DNA from: Sphingomonadaceae bacterium 3R27E2-A
GTDB lineage: Bacteria; Pseudomonadota; Alphaproteobacteria; Sphingomonadales; Sphingomonadaceae
Direction of reading: 5' to 3'
Length of the DNA stretch: 48,468 nt
Assembly (NCBI GenBank): GCA_005503165.1
Contig: SCNT01000034.1
Coordinates: 1-48,468 of the forward strand
The first letter of the stretch is position 1, and every line of letters begins with the position of its first letter. The position numbers and the translations under genes are program-made. The notes below the pieces were generated by a model, which worked only from the letters and a program-made list of their open reading frames with translations, was not told the origin of the DNA and made no database searches. Of this stretch, positions 24,872-33,409 are shown piece by piece.

Positions 24872-25278
24872 GCGTCTCCGCGGCGCAGTTCGGCCCCCAG
24901 TTTCGCGCCGCCGTCCATCCGCTTTGCGAGCGCATCGACAAATCCCTCCCACCGCCGCTTGCCGGTTGCCTGCGCCGCAGCGAGCGCGTTGTCAGGAAGC
25001 GGCGTCGTGCTGGTCAACCAGTGCCGCACGAAGAGCGCCAGCGTCTCGTTGGTGAGGTCGGTATGCCATTCGAGCCGTTCGAAGAGCCGGACCAGGCGGT
25101 CCAGGCGCCGGATCAGCAAGGCCTCAGCACGGTCCTGATCTTGGGGCAGCAACAAGGCCGTAAGCGCTGCTTCCACGACCTCGGTCTTGGTAGTGCCGCG
25201 TTGGCGCGCTCGATCTTCCAAACTTCGCACGAGGCCAGCGTCGAGGCGAAACGTCTGTTTGATATGGGCGCGGCTCAC
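24847..25278 (-). CDS. CopG-type ribbon-helix-helix protein of the transfer region
   Basis: The 143-residue protein has an N-terminal ribbon-helix-helix (KQTFRLDAGLVRSLEDRARQ, then GTTKTEVVEAAL). A helical C-terminal part (RLFERLEWHTDLTNETLALFVRHWL) follows. A gene of this kind regularly sits between traG and trbB in related elements, where it may be an accessory transfer or repressor protein. Its ATG overlaps the traG stop (ATGA, 25275-25278), so the two are cotranslated. Confidence 0.8.
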   Translation of the reverse strand: MSRAHIKQTFRLDAGLVRSLEDRARQRGTTKTEVVEAALTALLLPQDQDRAEALLIRRLDRLVRLFERLEWHTDLTNETLALFVRHWLTSTTPLPDNALAAAQATGKRRWEGFVDALAKRMDGGAKLGAELRRGDAQSDPARK

Positions 25279-27269
25279 AGGTCGATCCCGTCACCGGGAT
25301 CGAGCGAGGCATTTCGCGCCGCGCGCGACAGGCGGCGATCGGCAGCCGCGCGGGCGCGGGCTGCGTCGCCCTGTGCGTCGTCGTCGGCATAGTCGAACTC
25401 GCCCTGCACCGGACGGCTTGGCGGCGCGACGTCTTCATGTGCCGGAAGCTCTGGTTCCTGCCGGATCCCCCTATTCGCAGTGTCGCTCGCGCTGTCGTTC
25501 TGTTCCTTGGCTTCAGGCGCGGGCAATGCGAGGCGAACGGGCGCAGGCTCAGCTCCTTCCCTCCGCGCCCAGTCATGAAGCTTCATTGGTCCGGCCTTCC
25601 GATCGGGTGGCGCAATGATCCGCGCACTGAACCGGGCGTCAAGAAAATATCTCGCCTTCCGCGCCCGGATCGGCGCAAGACCCGCGACCATCACGATCTC
25701 GTCGTCGGGCGGAAGCTGCATCACCTCGCCGGGTGTGAGTAAGGCGCGGGCCGTCTCGGTACGCGATATCATCAGGTGACCGAGCCAAGGCGAGAGCCGG
25801 TGGCCCGCATAATTCTTCATCGCCCTTTGTTCGGTGGCCGTCCCGAGGGCGTCCGATATGCGCTTGGCGGTGCGCTCATCGTTCGTCGCGAAACTGACGC
25901 GCACATGGCAATTGTCGAGGATCGCATTGTTCTGGCCATAGGCCTTCTCGATCTGGTTGAGCGACTGGGCAATCAGGAAAGCCTTGATCCCGTACCCCGC
26001 CATGAAGGCCAGCGCGCTTTCGAAGAAATCGAGCCGCCCGAGCGCCGGGAACTCATCGAGCATCAACAATAGCCGACGCGGCCGCGCAGCGGGATTGAGT
26101 TCCTCGGTGAGGCGCCGCCCGATCTGGTTGAGGATCAGGCGGATCAGCGGCTTGGTCCGACTGATGTCTCCCGGCGGTACGACGAGATAGAGCGAGACCG
26201 GGACATCATCCTCCATGAGGTCGGCGATCCTCCATTCGGACGATCCGGTGACGGCCGCGATGACCGGATCGCGGTAGAGGCCGAGAAAGGACATGGCGGT
26301 CGAGAGCACGCCCGACCTCTCATTCTCGCTCTTGTTGAGCAGTTCCTGCGCCGCTGCCGCCACCACCGGGTGAACCGATGTGCCGAGGTGCTTCGTCGTC
26401 TTCATGCGCCGGAGCGTCGTCTCGATCGGGCGGCGCGGGTCTGAAAGGAAAGCGGCAACCCCAGCGAGCGTCTTGTCCTCCTCCGCATAAAGGACGTGAA
26501 GGATCGCGCCGACGAGGAGCGCGTGGCTCGTCTTCTCCCAATGGTTTCTCTTCTCGAGGCTGCCCTCGGGATCGACGAGAACGTCGGCGACATTCTGCAC
26601 GTCGCGCACCTCCCACTCGCCGCGGCGGACCTCGAAGAGCGGATTATAGGCGGCCGACGCCTTGTTGGTCGGATCGAAGAGCAGCACGCGGCCGTGCCTC
26701 GCGCGGAAGCCCGCGGTAAGCTCCCAATTCTCGCCCTTGATGTCATGAACGATGCAGCTGCCGGGCCATGTCAGCAAGGTGGGGATGACGAGGCCGACGC
26801 CCTTCCCCGACCGCGTCGGCGCGAAACATAGCAGATGCTCGGCGCCATTGTGTCGCAGATAGCGTTTCCCGAGCCGCCCGATGATCACCCCGTCCTCGCC
26901 GAGCATGCCAGCGGAGCGAACCTCGCGTTCGCTAGCCCAGCGCGCCGAGCCATAGGTCTCGGCGCGGCGCCGCTCACGGGCGCGACAGATCGACATGAAG
27001 ATCGCGACGATGATCGACAGGAAGCCGCCCGAGGCGGCGATCGCGGCGCCACGATAGAAAACCGGCGGCGCATAGGCATCGAAGGCGAACCACCACCAGA
27101 AGAAGGCCGGCGGAGGATAGATTGGATAGCCCGATATGCGGAACCAGGGATCGCCGAGCGCTGCCTGATAGCCAAGTTCCCATGCCGTCCACTGCGTCGC
27201 GGTCCAAACCGCGCCGAGGACGATCAGGAAGATGACCGTGATTTGTCCCCAAAGGATTCGGTCGTTCAT
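25275..27269 (-). CDS. traG: TraG, VirD4-like coupling protein
   Basis: The 664-residue protein has three N-terminal hydrophobic segments, then a TraG/VirD4 ATPase. The Walker A is APTRSGKGVG (near residue 172), the Walker B is LLLMLDEFPALG (near 400), and LIAQSLNQIEKAYG follows. The C-terminal 100 residues are acidic and disordered. It recruits the relaxase-DNA complex to the TrbB-I channel. It lies directly downstream of the relaxase gene (18 bases). Confidence 0.95.
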   Translation of the reverse strand: MNDRILWGQITVIFLIVLGAVWTATQWTAWELGYQAALGDPWFRISGYPIYPPPAFFWWWFAFDAYAPPVFYRGAAIAASGGFLSIIVAIFMSICRARERRRAETYGSARWASEREVRSAGMLGEDGVIIGRLGKRYLRHNGAEHLLCFAPTRSGKGVGLVIPTLLTWPGSCIVHDIKGENWELTAGFRARHGRVLLFDPTNKASAAYNPLFEVRRGEWEVRDVQNVADVLVDPEGSLEKRNHWEKTSHALLVGAILHVLYAEEDKTLAGVAAFLSDPRRPIETTLRRMKTTKHLGTSVHPVVAAAAQELLNKSENERSGVLSTAMSFLGLYRDPVIAAVTGSSEWRIADLMEDDVPVSLYLVVPPGDISRTKPLIRLILNQIGRRLTEELNPAARPRRLLLMLDEFPALGRLDFFESALAFMAGYGIKAFLIAQSLNQIEKAYGQNNAILDNCHVRVSFATNDERTAKRISDALGTATEQRAMKNYAGHRLSPWLGHLMISRTETARALLTPGEVMQLPPDDEIVMVAGLAPIRARKARYFLDARFSARIIAPPDRKAGPMKLHDWARREGAEPAPVRLALPAPEAKEQNDSASDTANRGIRQEPELPAHEDVAPPSRPVQGEFDYADDDAQGDAARARAAADRRLSRAARNASLDPGDGIDL

Positions 27270-27287
27270 GGGTTTTCTCCTGTCCGG

Positions 27288-29030
27288 TCAGATGCCGATC
27301 CCGCGGCCGCGACCGAGCGACCAGTCGATGCCGCCAGTCGCTGTTGCCGTTCCGCTGATATGCTTGCCGAGATGCGGCTCAAGTGCTGGCCTCCAGGGCA
27401 CGAGCTGGAAGCCGAGCCCGTCGTCGATCATCGCGAAGCGTCCCGAGGCGAGCTGCACGCGCTCGCGGTAGATGCCGCTCACATGCTCGCCCGGCGCCGA
27501 CGGCCGATGCTCGAGTCCGGTTCGCGCCGCGATCGCGTCCACCGCTGCGTCCATCTCGCGCCGGCGGAGCATCTCGATCCGTTTCCAGGATGACTGGCGC
27601 CCCATGTCGCGCGGCAACAACTCCTCGCGCTCGAGAAAGGCGGTGCGCGCCTTCATCGCATCCCGGACCTCGCGGCCGAACCCTTGGGAGCGCATTGACC
27701 GGTCGGGCGCGGCAAGCTGCCGATCGAGCCAAGTCGCGCCGGGGGCCTCGACCTGTTCGCCCAGCGGCAGATCCGAGCGAACCGCCAGCGAGATATGGCG
27801 GGCGCCATCGCGTCCGTCCCAGTGCCTCAGCTCGACAATCGCGCCGGGCTTTGCGTCGCCGGTCCATTCAAGATCGGGAAAGCGGATATGATGGGTTCGG
27901 CCATCGATCCCGTCGACGATCGCATAGGCAGAACCCGCGAGCTCGTCGTCGAGCCCCCGCGCCACCAGACGGCCGATTATAGGACCCTCGCCCTGCTCTC
28001 CGATCGCCAGAGCCGAAGCATCGAATGCGATCCCGCGCGCGGCCATTTCGCGGTGCATGGTCTTGATGATGTCGCCGCGCTCCCCGATGGTGCGAAGCCT
28101 TTCCTCGGCCTCCGGATCGAGAAGATATTGGGCGGGTCCGACACGCGAGGCGAGCCCCAGCGCCTCGAGCTTCGCGGCACGCCCCAGCAGATGCCGGTCC
28201 GTCCTGGCCTCGCCCCCGGCGACCGGGCGAAGATCGACGATTTCATTCTCGCGCGATCGCCGCGCAAGCTCGGCATCGAGACTGGTCCAGCGTTCGGCCT
28301 CGACTTCGCGGCGCAGCGCAGCATCGACCTGAAGCTCGCTCCTCGGGCCAAGCTCCAGGGTCGCGATCTCCGACGCACGGCCGCGGACGCCCTCGGCCAT
28401 ATAGCCCCGGTCGACAACGAGATCAGTGCCATCGGCCGTGGCCCCGCGCACAAGGACATGGATGTGCGGATTGTCGGTATTCCAATGATCGACCGCGACC
28501 CAGTCGAGGCGCGTCTCGAGATCGACCTCGAGCTGGCTCATCAGGTCGCGCGTGTAGCCGCGCAGGTCGCCAAGCTCGGCCGCGTCCTCGGGGCTGACGA
28601 TGAAGCGGAAGTGGTGACGATCGCCGCCGCAGCGCTCAGCGAAGCCGCCGCGATCGGCCTCATCGCCGGCGGCATCGAACATCGAGGCGTCGCGTCCATC
28701 GCGGGTCACGCCGTCGCGTTCGAGATAGGCTATGTGGCGTCCGAGCGGGGCGGCACGAAACCCTGCGCCGCGATGCCGGACGATCCGCGCCATCACGGTG
28801 ACACGGCGCATCGCGGGACCGCGCCGGATGACCGCGAGCGCCCGGCGGCCGCGCCCATGACGTCCGGTCCCGCCGCGCGAAGGCCCCGCGCGCCGGAGCC
28901 GCGTCGCGCCCGAACGCGCGGCCGCACGCCGCACCTCCGCCGCAAGCCGCTTGCCGCGACCGGCGGAACCCGCCCCCGCGTCTCTCCCCCTTCCCGGCCT
29001 GACCCGGAAATCTTGGTCGTCGTCGCTCAT
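27288..29030 (-). CDS. relaxase/mobilisation nuclease with DUF3363 domain
   Basis: The 580-residue protein belongs to the MobP-type VirD2/TraI-like relaxases that carry a C-terminal DUF3363 region. An Arg-rich N-terminal tail precedes the catalytic domain. There HHFRFIVSPED and the metal-binding motif NPHIHVLVRG are clear, and the candidate nucleophile tyrosines include those near GRHIAYLERDG. It would nick at oriT and pilot the strand into the recipient. The ATG at 29030 begins the family start MSDDDQDFRVRPGR; an ATG seven codons upstream is possible. The intergenic region upstream holds an inverted repeat that may be oriT. Confidence 0.92.
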   Translation of the reverse strand: MSDDDQDFRVRPGRGRDAGAGSAGRGKRLAAEVRRAAARSGATRLRRAGPSRGGTGRHGRGRRALAVIRRGPAMRRVTVMARIVRHRGAGFRAAPLGRHIAYLERDGVTRDGRDASMFDAAGDEADRGGFAERCGGDRHHFRFIVSPEDAAELGDLRGYTRDLMSQLEVDLETRLDWVAVDHWNTDNPHIHVLVRGATADGTDLVVDRGYMAEGVRGRASEIATLELGPRSELQVDAALRREVEAERWTSLDAELARRSRENEIVDLRPVAGGEARTDRHLLGRAAKLEALGLASRVGPAQYLLDPEAEERLRTIGERGDIIKTMHREMAARGIAFDASALAIGEQGEGPIIGRLVARGLDDELAGSAYAIVDGIDGRTHHIRFPDLEWTGDAKPGAIVELRHWDGRDGARHISLAVRSDLPLGEQVEAPGATWLDRQLAAPDRSMRSQGFGREVRDAMKARTAFLEREELLPRDMGRQSSWKRIEMLRRREMDAAVDAIAARTGLEHRPSAPGEHVSGIYRERVQLASGRFAMIDDGLGFQLVPWRPALEPHLGKHISGTATATGGIDWSLGRGRGIGI

Positions 29031-29084
29031 CGGCGGGGTGCCAGACGGCAAGCCGTTGAAAGGAAAGGCGTAAACTGCCCGCTA

Positions 29085-29110
29085 TATGGCACGGCGGGCC
29101 GCGTGCCATA
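29085..29110. promoter_or_regulatory. candidate oriT / operator inverted repeat upstream of the relaxase
   Basis: TATGGCAC (29085-29092) and GTGCCATA (29103-29110) are perfect inverted arms around a ten-base GC-rich loop, 55 bases upstream of the relaxase start. Origins of transfer are typically inverted repeats beside the relaxase gene, and this is the only clear one in the 29031-29253 gap. A relaxase promoter or operator is the alternative. The nick position is not identifiable from the sequence alone. Confidence 0.4.
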
Positions 29111-29253
29111 CGCAAAAGCTGAGACAAACCAACCACATACCGCCAGCGAGCTGGCCGGTCTTTTATCTTGCCCTGCCCCCTTCCCCTTCCAGACGAGCCA
29201 GAACACCCGAGCCAACAGGTCCGGGCAAGGCATCGAAACCGAGGCGCGACAGA

Positions 29254-29982
29254 TCATTGGTCGCGGCCGGAAAGCGGAACGAAGAGCGCCGCAGGCGCGC
29301 GAGGTGGCGCACGTTCCGCTGCATCGGCGCTGCGCCCGGATTGCAGCGGAGCTGCACCGGGCAGCGCGGCCGCATCGTCGCCGGGGCGTTCGGCGAACAG
29401 CGAAGCGCTGCGCCAGGACGGTGCCGTCGGTGTCGGCGCGGGGGCGAGCGAAGCGATGCCCGATGCGCCGATCGCCGGTGCAATCGCGGCAACATAGGCG
29501 ATGGTCTCTGCGGGAAGTCGGCGCCGACCCACCGCATAGGCGTCGGCGCGGCCCGGTCCCGCATTATAGGCGGCGAGCATGAGCGAGACGTCGCCATATC
29601 GGTCCCACATCATGCGCAGATAGGCAGCACCGGCATGGATGTTCGCGCGCGCGTCGAAGGGGTCTGACCCCAGCCCGTATCTTGCAGTCAGCATGGCCCA
29701 AGTCCCCGGCATGATCTGCATCAACCCCATTGCCCCCGCGTGCGACACGGCGCGCGATCGACCCCGGCTTTCGACATGCATGACGCGCCATATCCATGCC
29801 TCGGGTATGGCGAACCGCTGCGAAGCCTCGCTGACATGGGGCGCATAAGGATGAGCGGCAGGCGCAGCGACAGGCCGCTCGCGCGCTGCCGCCGGAACGG
29901 CAGGCAGCGCCGCGAGCGCCAGCAAAGCGGCACCGGCGATGCGCATCGCGCGGAAGCGCGCCGAGCGAGCCAAAGGCCGCAT
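29254..29982 (-). CDS. lytic transglycosylase (VirB1-like)
   Basis: The 242-residue protein has a signal peptide (RIAGAALLALAALPAVPAAA) and an SLT domain. Its catalytic glutamate is in VMHVESRGRS, and GAMGLMQIMPGTW and AAYNAGPGRADAY follow. The tail is Ala/Pro-rich. It opens peptidoglycan locally for T4SS assembly. The ATG at 29982 follows AAAGG; a GTG one codon earlier is equally possible. It sits directly after a DUF736 gene, the usual order in this ICE family. Confidence 0.9.
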   Translation of the reverse strand: MRPLARSARFRAMRIAGAALLALAALPAVPAAARERPVAAPAAHPYAPHVSEASQRFAIPEAWIWRVMHVESRGRSRAVSHAGAMGLMQIMPGTWAMLTARYGLGSDPFDARANIHAGAAYLRMMWDRYGDVSLMLAAYNAGPGRADAYAVGRRRLPAETIAYVAAIAPAIGASGIASLAPAPTPTAPSWRSASLFAERPGDDAAALPGAAPLQSGRSADAAERAPPRAPAALFVPLSGRDQ

Positions 29983-29985
29983 CAC

Positions 29986-30318
29986 TCAGCCTTTCGCCTG
30001 CGGTGCCGGGCGCGACCAGAGCAGATGATATTCGTCCTCGTGTCGCGTGGAGCGAATGAGGTTGGCGCGCAGCGGCGACGGCAAGGCCGGGTCGTCGATC
30101 TGCAGCGCGATAAAGGAACCGGCGCGTTCGCCGGTGCGGTCCCAGCCCGCTCCGATCTCGACGCCATCGTCGGCCTCGACCAGCAGCACCCGCCAGCCCG
30201 GCGCGTTTTCGGCGTCGGACGGCGCAGCCGGAACGATCGCGATCATCGCGTCGAGCAGGAGGGTCCGGATCGATCCCGCATAGCCCTCGCCTGCGGTTTG
30301 AAAGCTTCCGATCATCAT
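29986..30318 (-). CDS. DUF736 family protein (paralogue 1)
   Basis: The 110-residue protein has the DUF736 pattern: MIGSF near the N-terminus, G..GSIRTLLLDA, VEIGAGWDR, FIALQIDDPALPSPLRANL and a closing LLWSRP. DUF736 proteins are small and soluble, abundant on alphaproteobacterial conjugative elements, and of unknown function. The first of two adjacent ATGs overlaps the traF stop (30315-30318). This is the copy in the conserved transfer-operon position; three more are encoded in the cargo region. Confidence 0.88.
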   Translation of the reverse strand: MMIGSFQTAGEGYAGSIRTLLLDAMIAIVPAAPSDAENAPGWRVLLVEADDGVEIGAGWDRTGERAGSFIALQIDDPALPSPLRANLIRSTRHEDEYHLLWSRPAPQAKG

Positions 30319-30905
30319 GATGTCTGTTCCTCGTCCGGCAGGTGGAGGGGATGCCGCGCGCCGTTCCGGCGCCAGCGAAGCGGCGCGCCGGAGGCGTCGC
30401 GAGTGAGAATGGGATGCGCGGTGCCGATGACGGCGGATGCTGGGAGCGGCCCGAAATATCGGCCGTCGAGGCTGTCGGGAGACAGGCCGAGGACGAACAG
30501 CTCGCCGCGCTCCAGCCGGCGGCAGCCGAGCCAGAGCGGTAGCGCCCGTCCCATGCGGTCGGCCGATCGCGTGCGCGCCGCAGGCGCGCCGTCGATCGTG
30601 ACGAAGACGCCGCTGCGGCAGACGAGCGCGCCGTGCGTTGCGGCGACGCGCTTCAGAAGCGGCACACCGCGCGGCAGATAGCCGCGCTCCGAAAGCCAGG
30701 CGGAGAGCGGCGCGGGCGGCGCAATGGCGACAAGGTCGCCGCGCGCGGGCTTGGCGCCGACGTCGATGGCGTAGAGGCCGACCGGCACGCTCGCGCTTGC
30801 GTTCCAGATGAGCCGCGGCTGCGGCGCGAGGATCGCGGCCGCGCCGAACAGCCCGCAAAAGAGCGCGCCGCAGGCGGCGGTCGTGCGGAGCCACCGCCGG
30901 TTCAT
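30315..30905 (-). CDS. traF: TraF-like S26 signal peptidase
   Basis: The 196-residue protein has one N-terminal membrane helix (GALFCGLFGAAAILA) and the S26 catalytic pair. The Ser is in NASASVPVGLY and the Lys in VPLLKRVAA; the terminal DSLDGRYFGPLP block is typical. In RP4, TraF matures and cyclises the TrbC pilin, and a TrbC pilin is encoded at 20984-21319. The ATG at 30905 overlaps the DUF2840 stop by four bases; the longer open frame upstream is a shadow. Confidence 0.9.
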   Translation of the reverse strand: MNRRWLRTTAACGALFCGLFGAAAILAPQPRLIWNASASVPVGLYAIDVGAKPARGDLVAIAPPAPLSAWLSERGYLPRGVPLLKRVAATHGALVCRSGVFVTIDGAPAARTRSADRMGRALPLWLGCRRLERGELFVLGLSPDSLDGRYFGPLPASAVIGTAHPILTRDASGAPLRWRRNGARHPLHLPDEEQTS

Positions 30906-31444
30906 GGCCGGGCCTCGCCGCGGCGGAGCCACGCGGCGTGGCGTTCGGCCGAGTAGGAGCGGAACGGCAGTGCGGCTGCGAGCCGCTGCCCGATGTGGCG
31001 CCAATGATCGGGCGACACGTCGCACGCATCGACGCCCGAGGCCTCGATCATGTCGATCTCTCGGCACACCGCCCGGATGGGTTCGAGGTCGGAAAGGCTG
31101 AGAAGTATTTCCCCTCCGGGCTGGACACCGGGATGGGTTGCGTAGGGCGCACCGGGTGCGACCGCCCTGAGGATAGCAAGGCTCCAGAACAGGCATCCGA
31201 GATCGCCCGCGGTGCAACCGATCAGCCCGAAGGTCGCACCCGGACGGAAGGACGCGATGCGCTTGTGCGGTCCGCCGGACCACTCGGCGGCGACCCGCCC
31301 GAAGCGGAGCTGCTGTTCGAGCCGGCCCTCGATCCAGGTCATCTCGACGTCTGTCAGGCCGCTTGCGGGGAGCCGAACGCCGGCAGGCGGAGACACCGCC
31401 GCCGGCATGGGCGACGGCAAAGCCGATGCCATTCGCGGGCGCAT
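30902..31444 (-). CDS. DUF2840 family protein
   Basis: The 180-residue protein matches DUF2840: LTDVEMTWIEGRLEQQLRFG, then ILRAVAPGAPY, PGVQPGGEILL and the C-terminal APDHWRH-like DVSPDHWRHIGQRL. The function is unknown; the gene is a constant neighbour of traF in these elements. Its ATG overlaps the stop of the AlpA-like gene by one base. In many relatives a ParA gene precedes DUF2840; none is here. Confidence 0.85.
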   Translation of the reverse strand: MRPRMASALPSPMPAAVSPPAGVRLPASGLTDVEMTWIEGRLEQQLRFGRVAAEWSGGPHKRIASFRPGATFGLIGCTAGDLGCLFWSLAILRAVAPGAPYATHPGVQPGGEILLSLSDLEPIRAVCREIDMIEASGVDACDVSPDHWRHIGQRLAAALPFRSYSAERHAAWLRRGEARP

Positions 31445-31695
31445 CAGCGGCGGCCCGGGCGCAGCGGCGAGATGTCGCCGACGCCGGGATCCGAGGTCGA
31501 TGTCTTGCGTCCGATCGCCGCCCAGGCGTCGAGGTCGGCGATCGCATAAACGACGCGGCCGCCGAGCTTGTGATAGCGCGGCCCCGTCCCGTAGCAGCGA
31601 TGCTTCTCGAGTGTTGCCGCCGACAGGCTGAGATGAACGGCTGCCTCAGGCGTCCGGAGATAGCGGGCGACGACGGGCGTGGGACGATCGGACAA
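31444..31695 (-). CDS. AlpA/MerR-type helix-turn-helix protein
   Basis: The 83-residue protein reads YLRTPEAAVHLSLSAATLEK, then GPRYHKLGGRVVYAIADLDAW. This is the classic small winged-helix pattern of AlpA/excisionase proteins. The start is a TTG at 31693-31695 with an excellent GGAGG six bases upstream, which decides it. It probably regulates the traF-traG operon or excision. It is distinct from the AlpA-like protein beside int. Confidence 0.82.
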   Translation of the reverse strand: MSDRPTPVVARYLRTPEAAVHLSLSAATLEKHRCYGTGPRYHKLGGRVVYAIADLDAWAAIGRKTSTSDPGVGDISPLRPGRR

Positions 31696-31812
31696 TGGGG
31701 CCTCCTGCCAAGGACCGGAACCCGGATCAGGGTTCAGGAACGAGGAGGCGTTCTTGGAAAATCACACGAAGGATTCGGAACGGACAAAGCGAAGGGCGTC
31801 GGAATGTCCCGA

Positions 31813-32593
31813 TCAGGCTGCGCCGAGGAGCGCGTTGAATCCGCCGTCGCGCATGGCAACCGCGGCGCGCTGCCAGCGCGCGATGCGGCGGCGTTCGCTC
31901 GACGCGTCCCACTCGGCGGCGGAATAGTCGCGCGCGTCGGCGAGCAGTAGCGCCGCCGCCATGTCGCGGGCCGATGCTCCCTCGGTCATGGCGTCGAGAA
32001 GGCGGAGCCATTGGACCAGGCGCCAGCGCTCCGTCGCCCCCGGGGCGCTGTCAGGTGCCGGACGAGCGCCACCCGTATCGAGGAGTTCGCGGTGAAGCGC
32101 CATGATCATCGACGCGCGGAGGCCGGCCTTCGCATCTGCGGGCGTAAGAAATGCCAGTCGCTCGTTCGCGTAGCAGCGCCGGATCAGCAGACGATAGTGC
32201 CGTCCCCCGGCTAGCAGGACGACATGCCAGTCGCGGTACGAGAGCAGCTCGGCGGCAATCTCGGGTCCGTCGACAATCTCGGCGAGGCGCAGCGCCGCAA
32301 AGCCCTTGGGCGCCGGACGCGCGATCGTAACGAAGGCGCAGGCCTGCGGCCGCCACAGGGCGGGCGCAGCCGCGGCCGAAAGATCAGGATCGAAGGCGAA
32401 AAACCAACCCCCAGCGGCTGGCGAGCCGCCGAAAGAGCCGCACGCGGTCGGCGCCCGGCGCCGCCGCCGCGGCGGCATAGCCGCCGCGATAGGCGGGGCT
32501 TCGCCGCAAGAATTCCTGCGCGAAGTCCGCGCGATCATATCGCTCGAATATTTTCGGAAAATATGGCGACTGCCATCCGACTGCCTGATCCAT
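31813..32593 (-). pseudogene. DUF6499-DUF2285 protein, interrupted by a one-base frameshift
   Basis: The N-terminal frame (ATG at 32593, preceded by GGAGGTGCGA) encodes a DUF6499-type domain: SPYFPKIFERYDRADFAQEF, LRRSPAYRGGYAA, then FRRLASRWGLVF before a TGA. The C-terminal frame picks up exactly there with AFDPDLSAAAAPALWRPQ and the full DUF2285 domain to 31813. Removing one A from the A5 run at 32399-32403 joins them into a normal single protein of about 260 residues. The product is a presumed DNA-binding regulator of these ICEs. The cause may be a real mutation, a sequencing error in a homopolymer, or slippage. Confidence 0.8.
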
Positions 32594-32742
32594 TCGCACC
32601 TCCGACCCGTTTGAGGAGAATAAACCGCCGCTTTCGGCCGGATTTGGCCCGCCAACGGCGGCGTGGTTACCGGCGCATACATCATAGGCTTAGCGCAAAA
32701 ATATCCGAGCTACGCACGCTAAAGCCCTCAAATTGGATATAA

Positions 32743-32768
32743 CATCGCCCGGCCGAGGCCGGGCGATG
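32743..32768 (-). terminator. strong hairpin terminator of the second DUF736 gene
   Basis: CATCGCCCGGCC and GGCCGGGCGATG are perfect 12-base arms around a two-base loop. On the minus strand the hairpin is followed by TTATAT. It lies ten bases past the stop of the 32778-33095 gene and isolates it from the DUF6499/DUF2285 gene. Confidence 0.8.
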
Positions 32769-32777
32769 GGCGCCGCA

Positions 32778-33095
32778 TCAATTGTCGTTGCGGCGGTTCT
32801 GGCGGCTCCAGACGAGGTCATATTCGCCCTCGTCGCCCGCGAAGAGCTGCGCGAAGATCGGGGCGACGAAGCTCGGGTCGTCGAGCTTGACCGAAAGATA
32901 GGGGCGTTTGTCCTGGCTGGTCTTCGACCAGGCGGCGCCGACTTCGGCGTCGCCGACGAAGACGCGATGGCTCGGGGCGTTGCCGCTTGCGTTCTTCTCC
33001 GGGACGATGCGGACCGATTTGGCCTGCACCGAAAGCGTGACGATCTCGCCCTGATATTCGCCCGAGACGAGTTGGAAGCTGCCGATCTTGCTCAT
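32778..33095 (-). CDS. DUF736 family protein (paralogue 2)
   Basis: The 105-residue protein has the canonical DUF736 layout: KIGSFQLVSGEYQGEIVTLS, NAPSHRVFVGDAEVGAAW, YLSVKLDDPSFVAPIFAQL and a closing LVWSRQ. It is the most typical of the four copies in this window. The ATG at 33095 follows AAAGGACATCATC. It has its own terminator and stands as a single-gene unit, unlike paralogue 1. The role is unknown. Confidence 0.88.
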   Translation of the reverse strand: MSKIGSFQLVSGEYQGEIVTLSVQAKSVRIVPEKNASGNAPSHRVFVGDAEVGAAWSKTSQDKRPYLSVKLDDPSFVAPIFAQLFAGDEGEYDLVWSRQNRRNDN

Positions 33096-33409
33096 GATGA
33101 TGTCCTTTGCTGCATGTCGAGCCGCACCATCGCGGCCTCGATGCGCATCGACGGCCGGCAAGGGATTGCGCCGCAGCCGCCAGGCCCGCAGCAACGCGGA
33201 AGACGGCGGGCAAAGGCTTTCTTGATTCGCGAGGAACGGCGGAACGCCGGGGGAAGAAAGTCGCATGGCCGCCGTTGCGGTCAGCGATCCAGCGTCAGCG
33301 TCTTGCCGGCAGATGGCGCAGATCGGGGAGGCCGCGCCGGTTCGGCGATTCAGCGAAACGCAGACCGGAGATTGGCAGTCATCCAACTTTCACGGGCGGC
33401 GGGCTGTAC
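33096..33409. other. 314-base region without a supported gene
   Basis: This gap between the second DUF736 gene and a membrane-protein gene is GC-rich. It holds a palindromic TCGATGCGCATCGA near 33138-33151 and several short hairpins. It must contain the DUF736 promoter. I looked for the block pattern of the two leaders at 34136 and 35530 and found at most weak resemblance. Confidence 0.4.

Noticed and set aside
33096..33409. A third copy of the paired leader element before DUF736 copy 2
   Set aside because: Neither the GGGTTGACGG nor the GTCACCG block is present; only weak, palindrome-driven resemblance remains.
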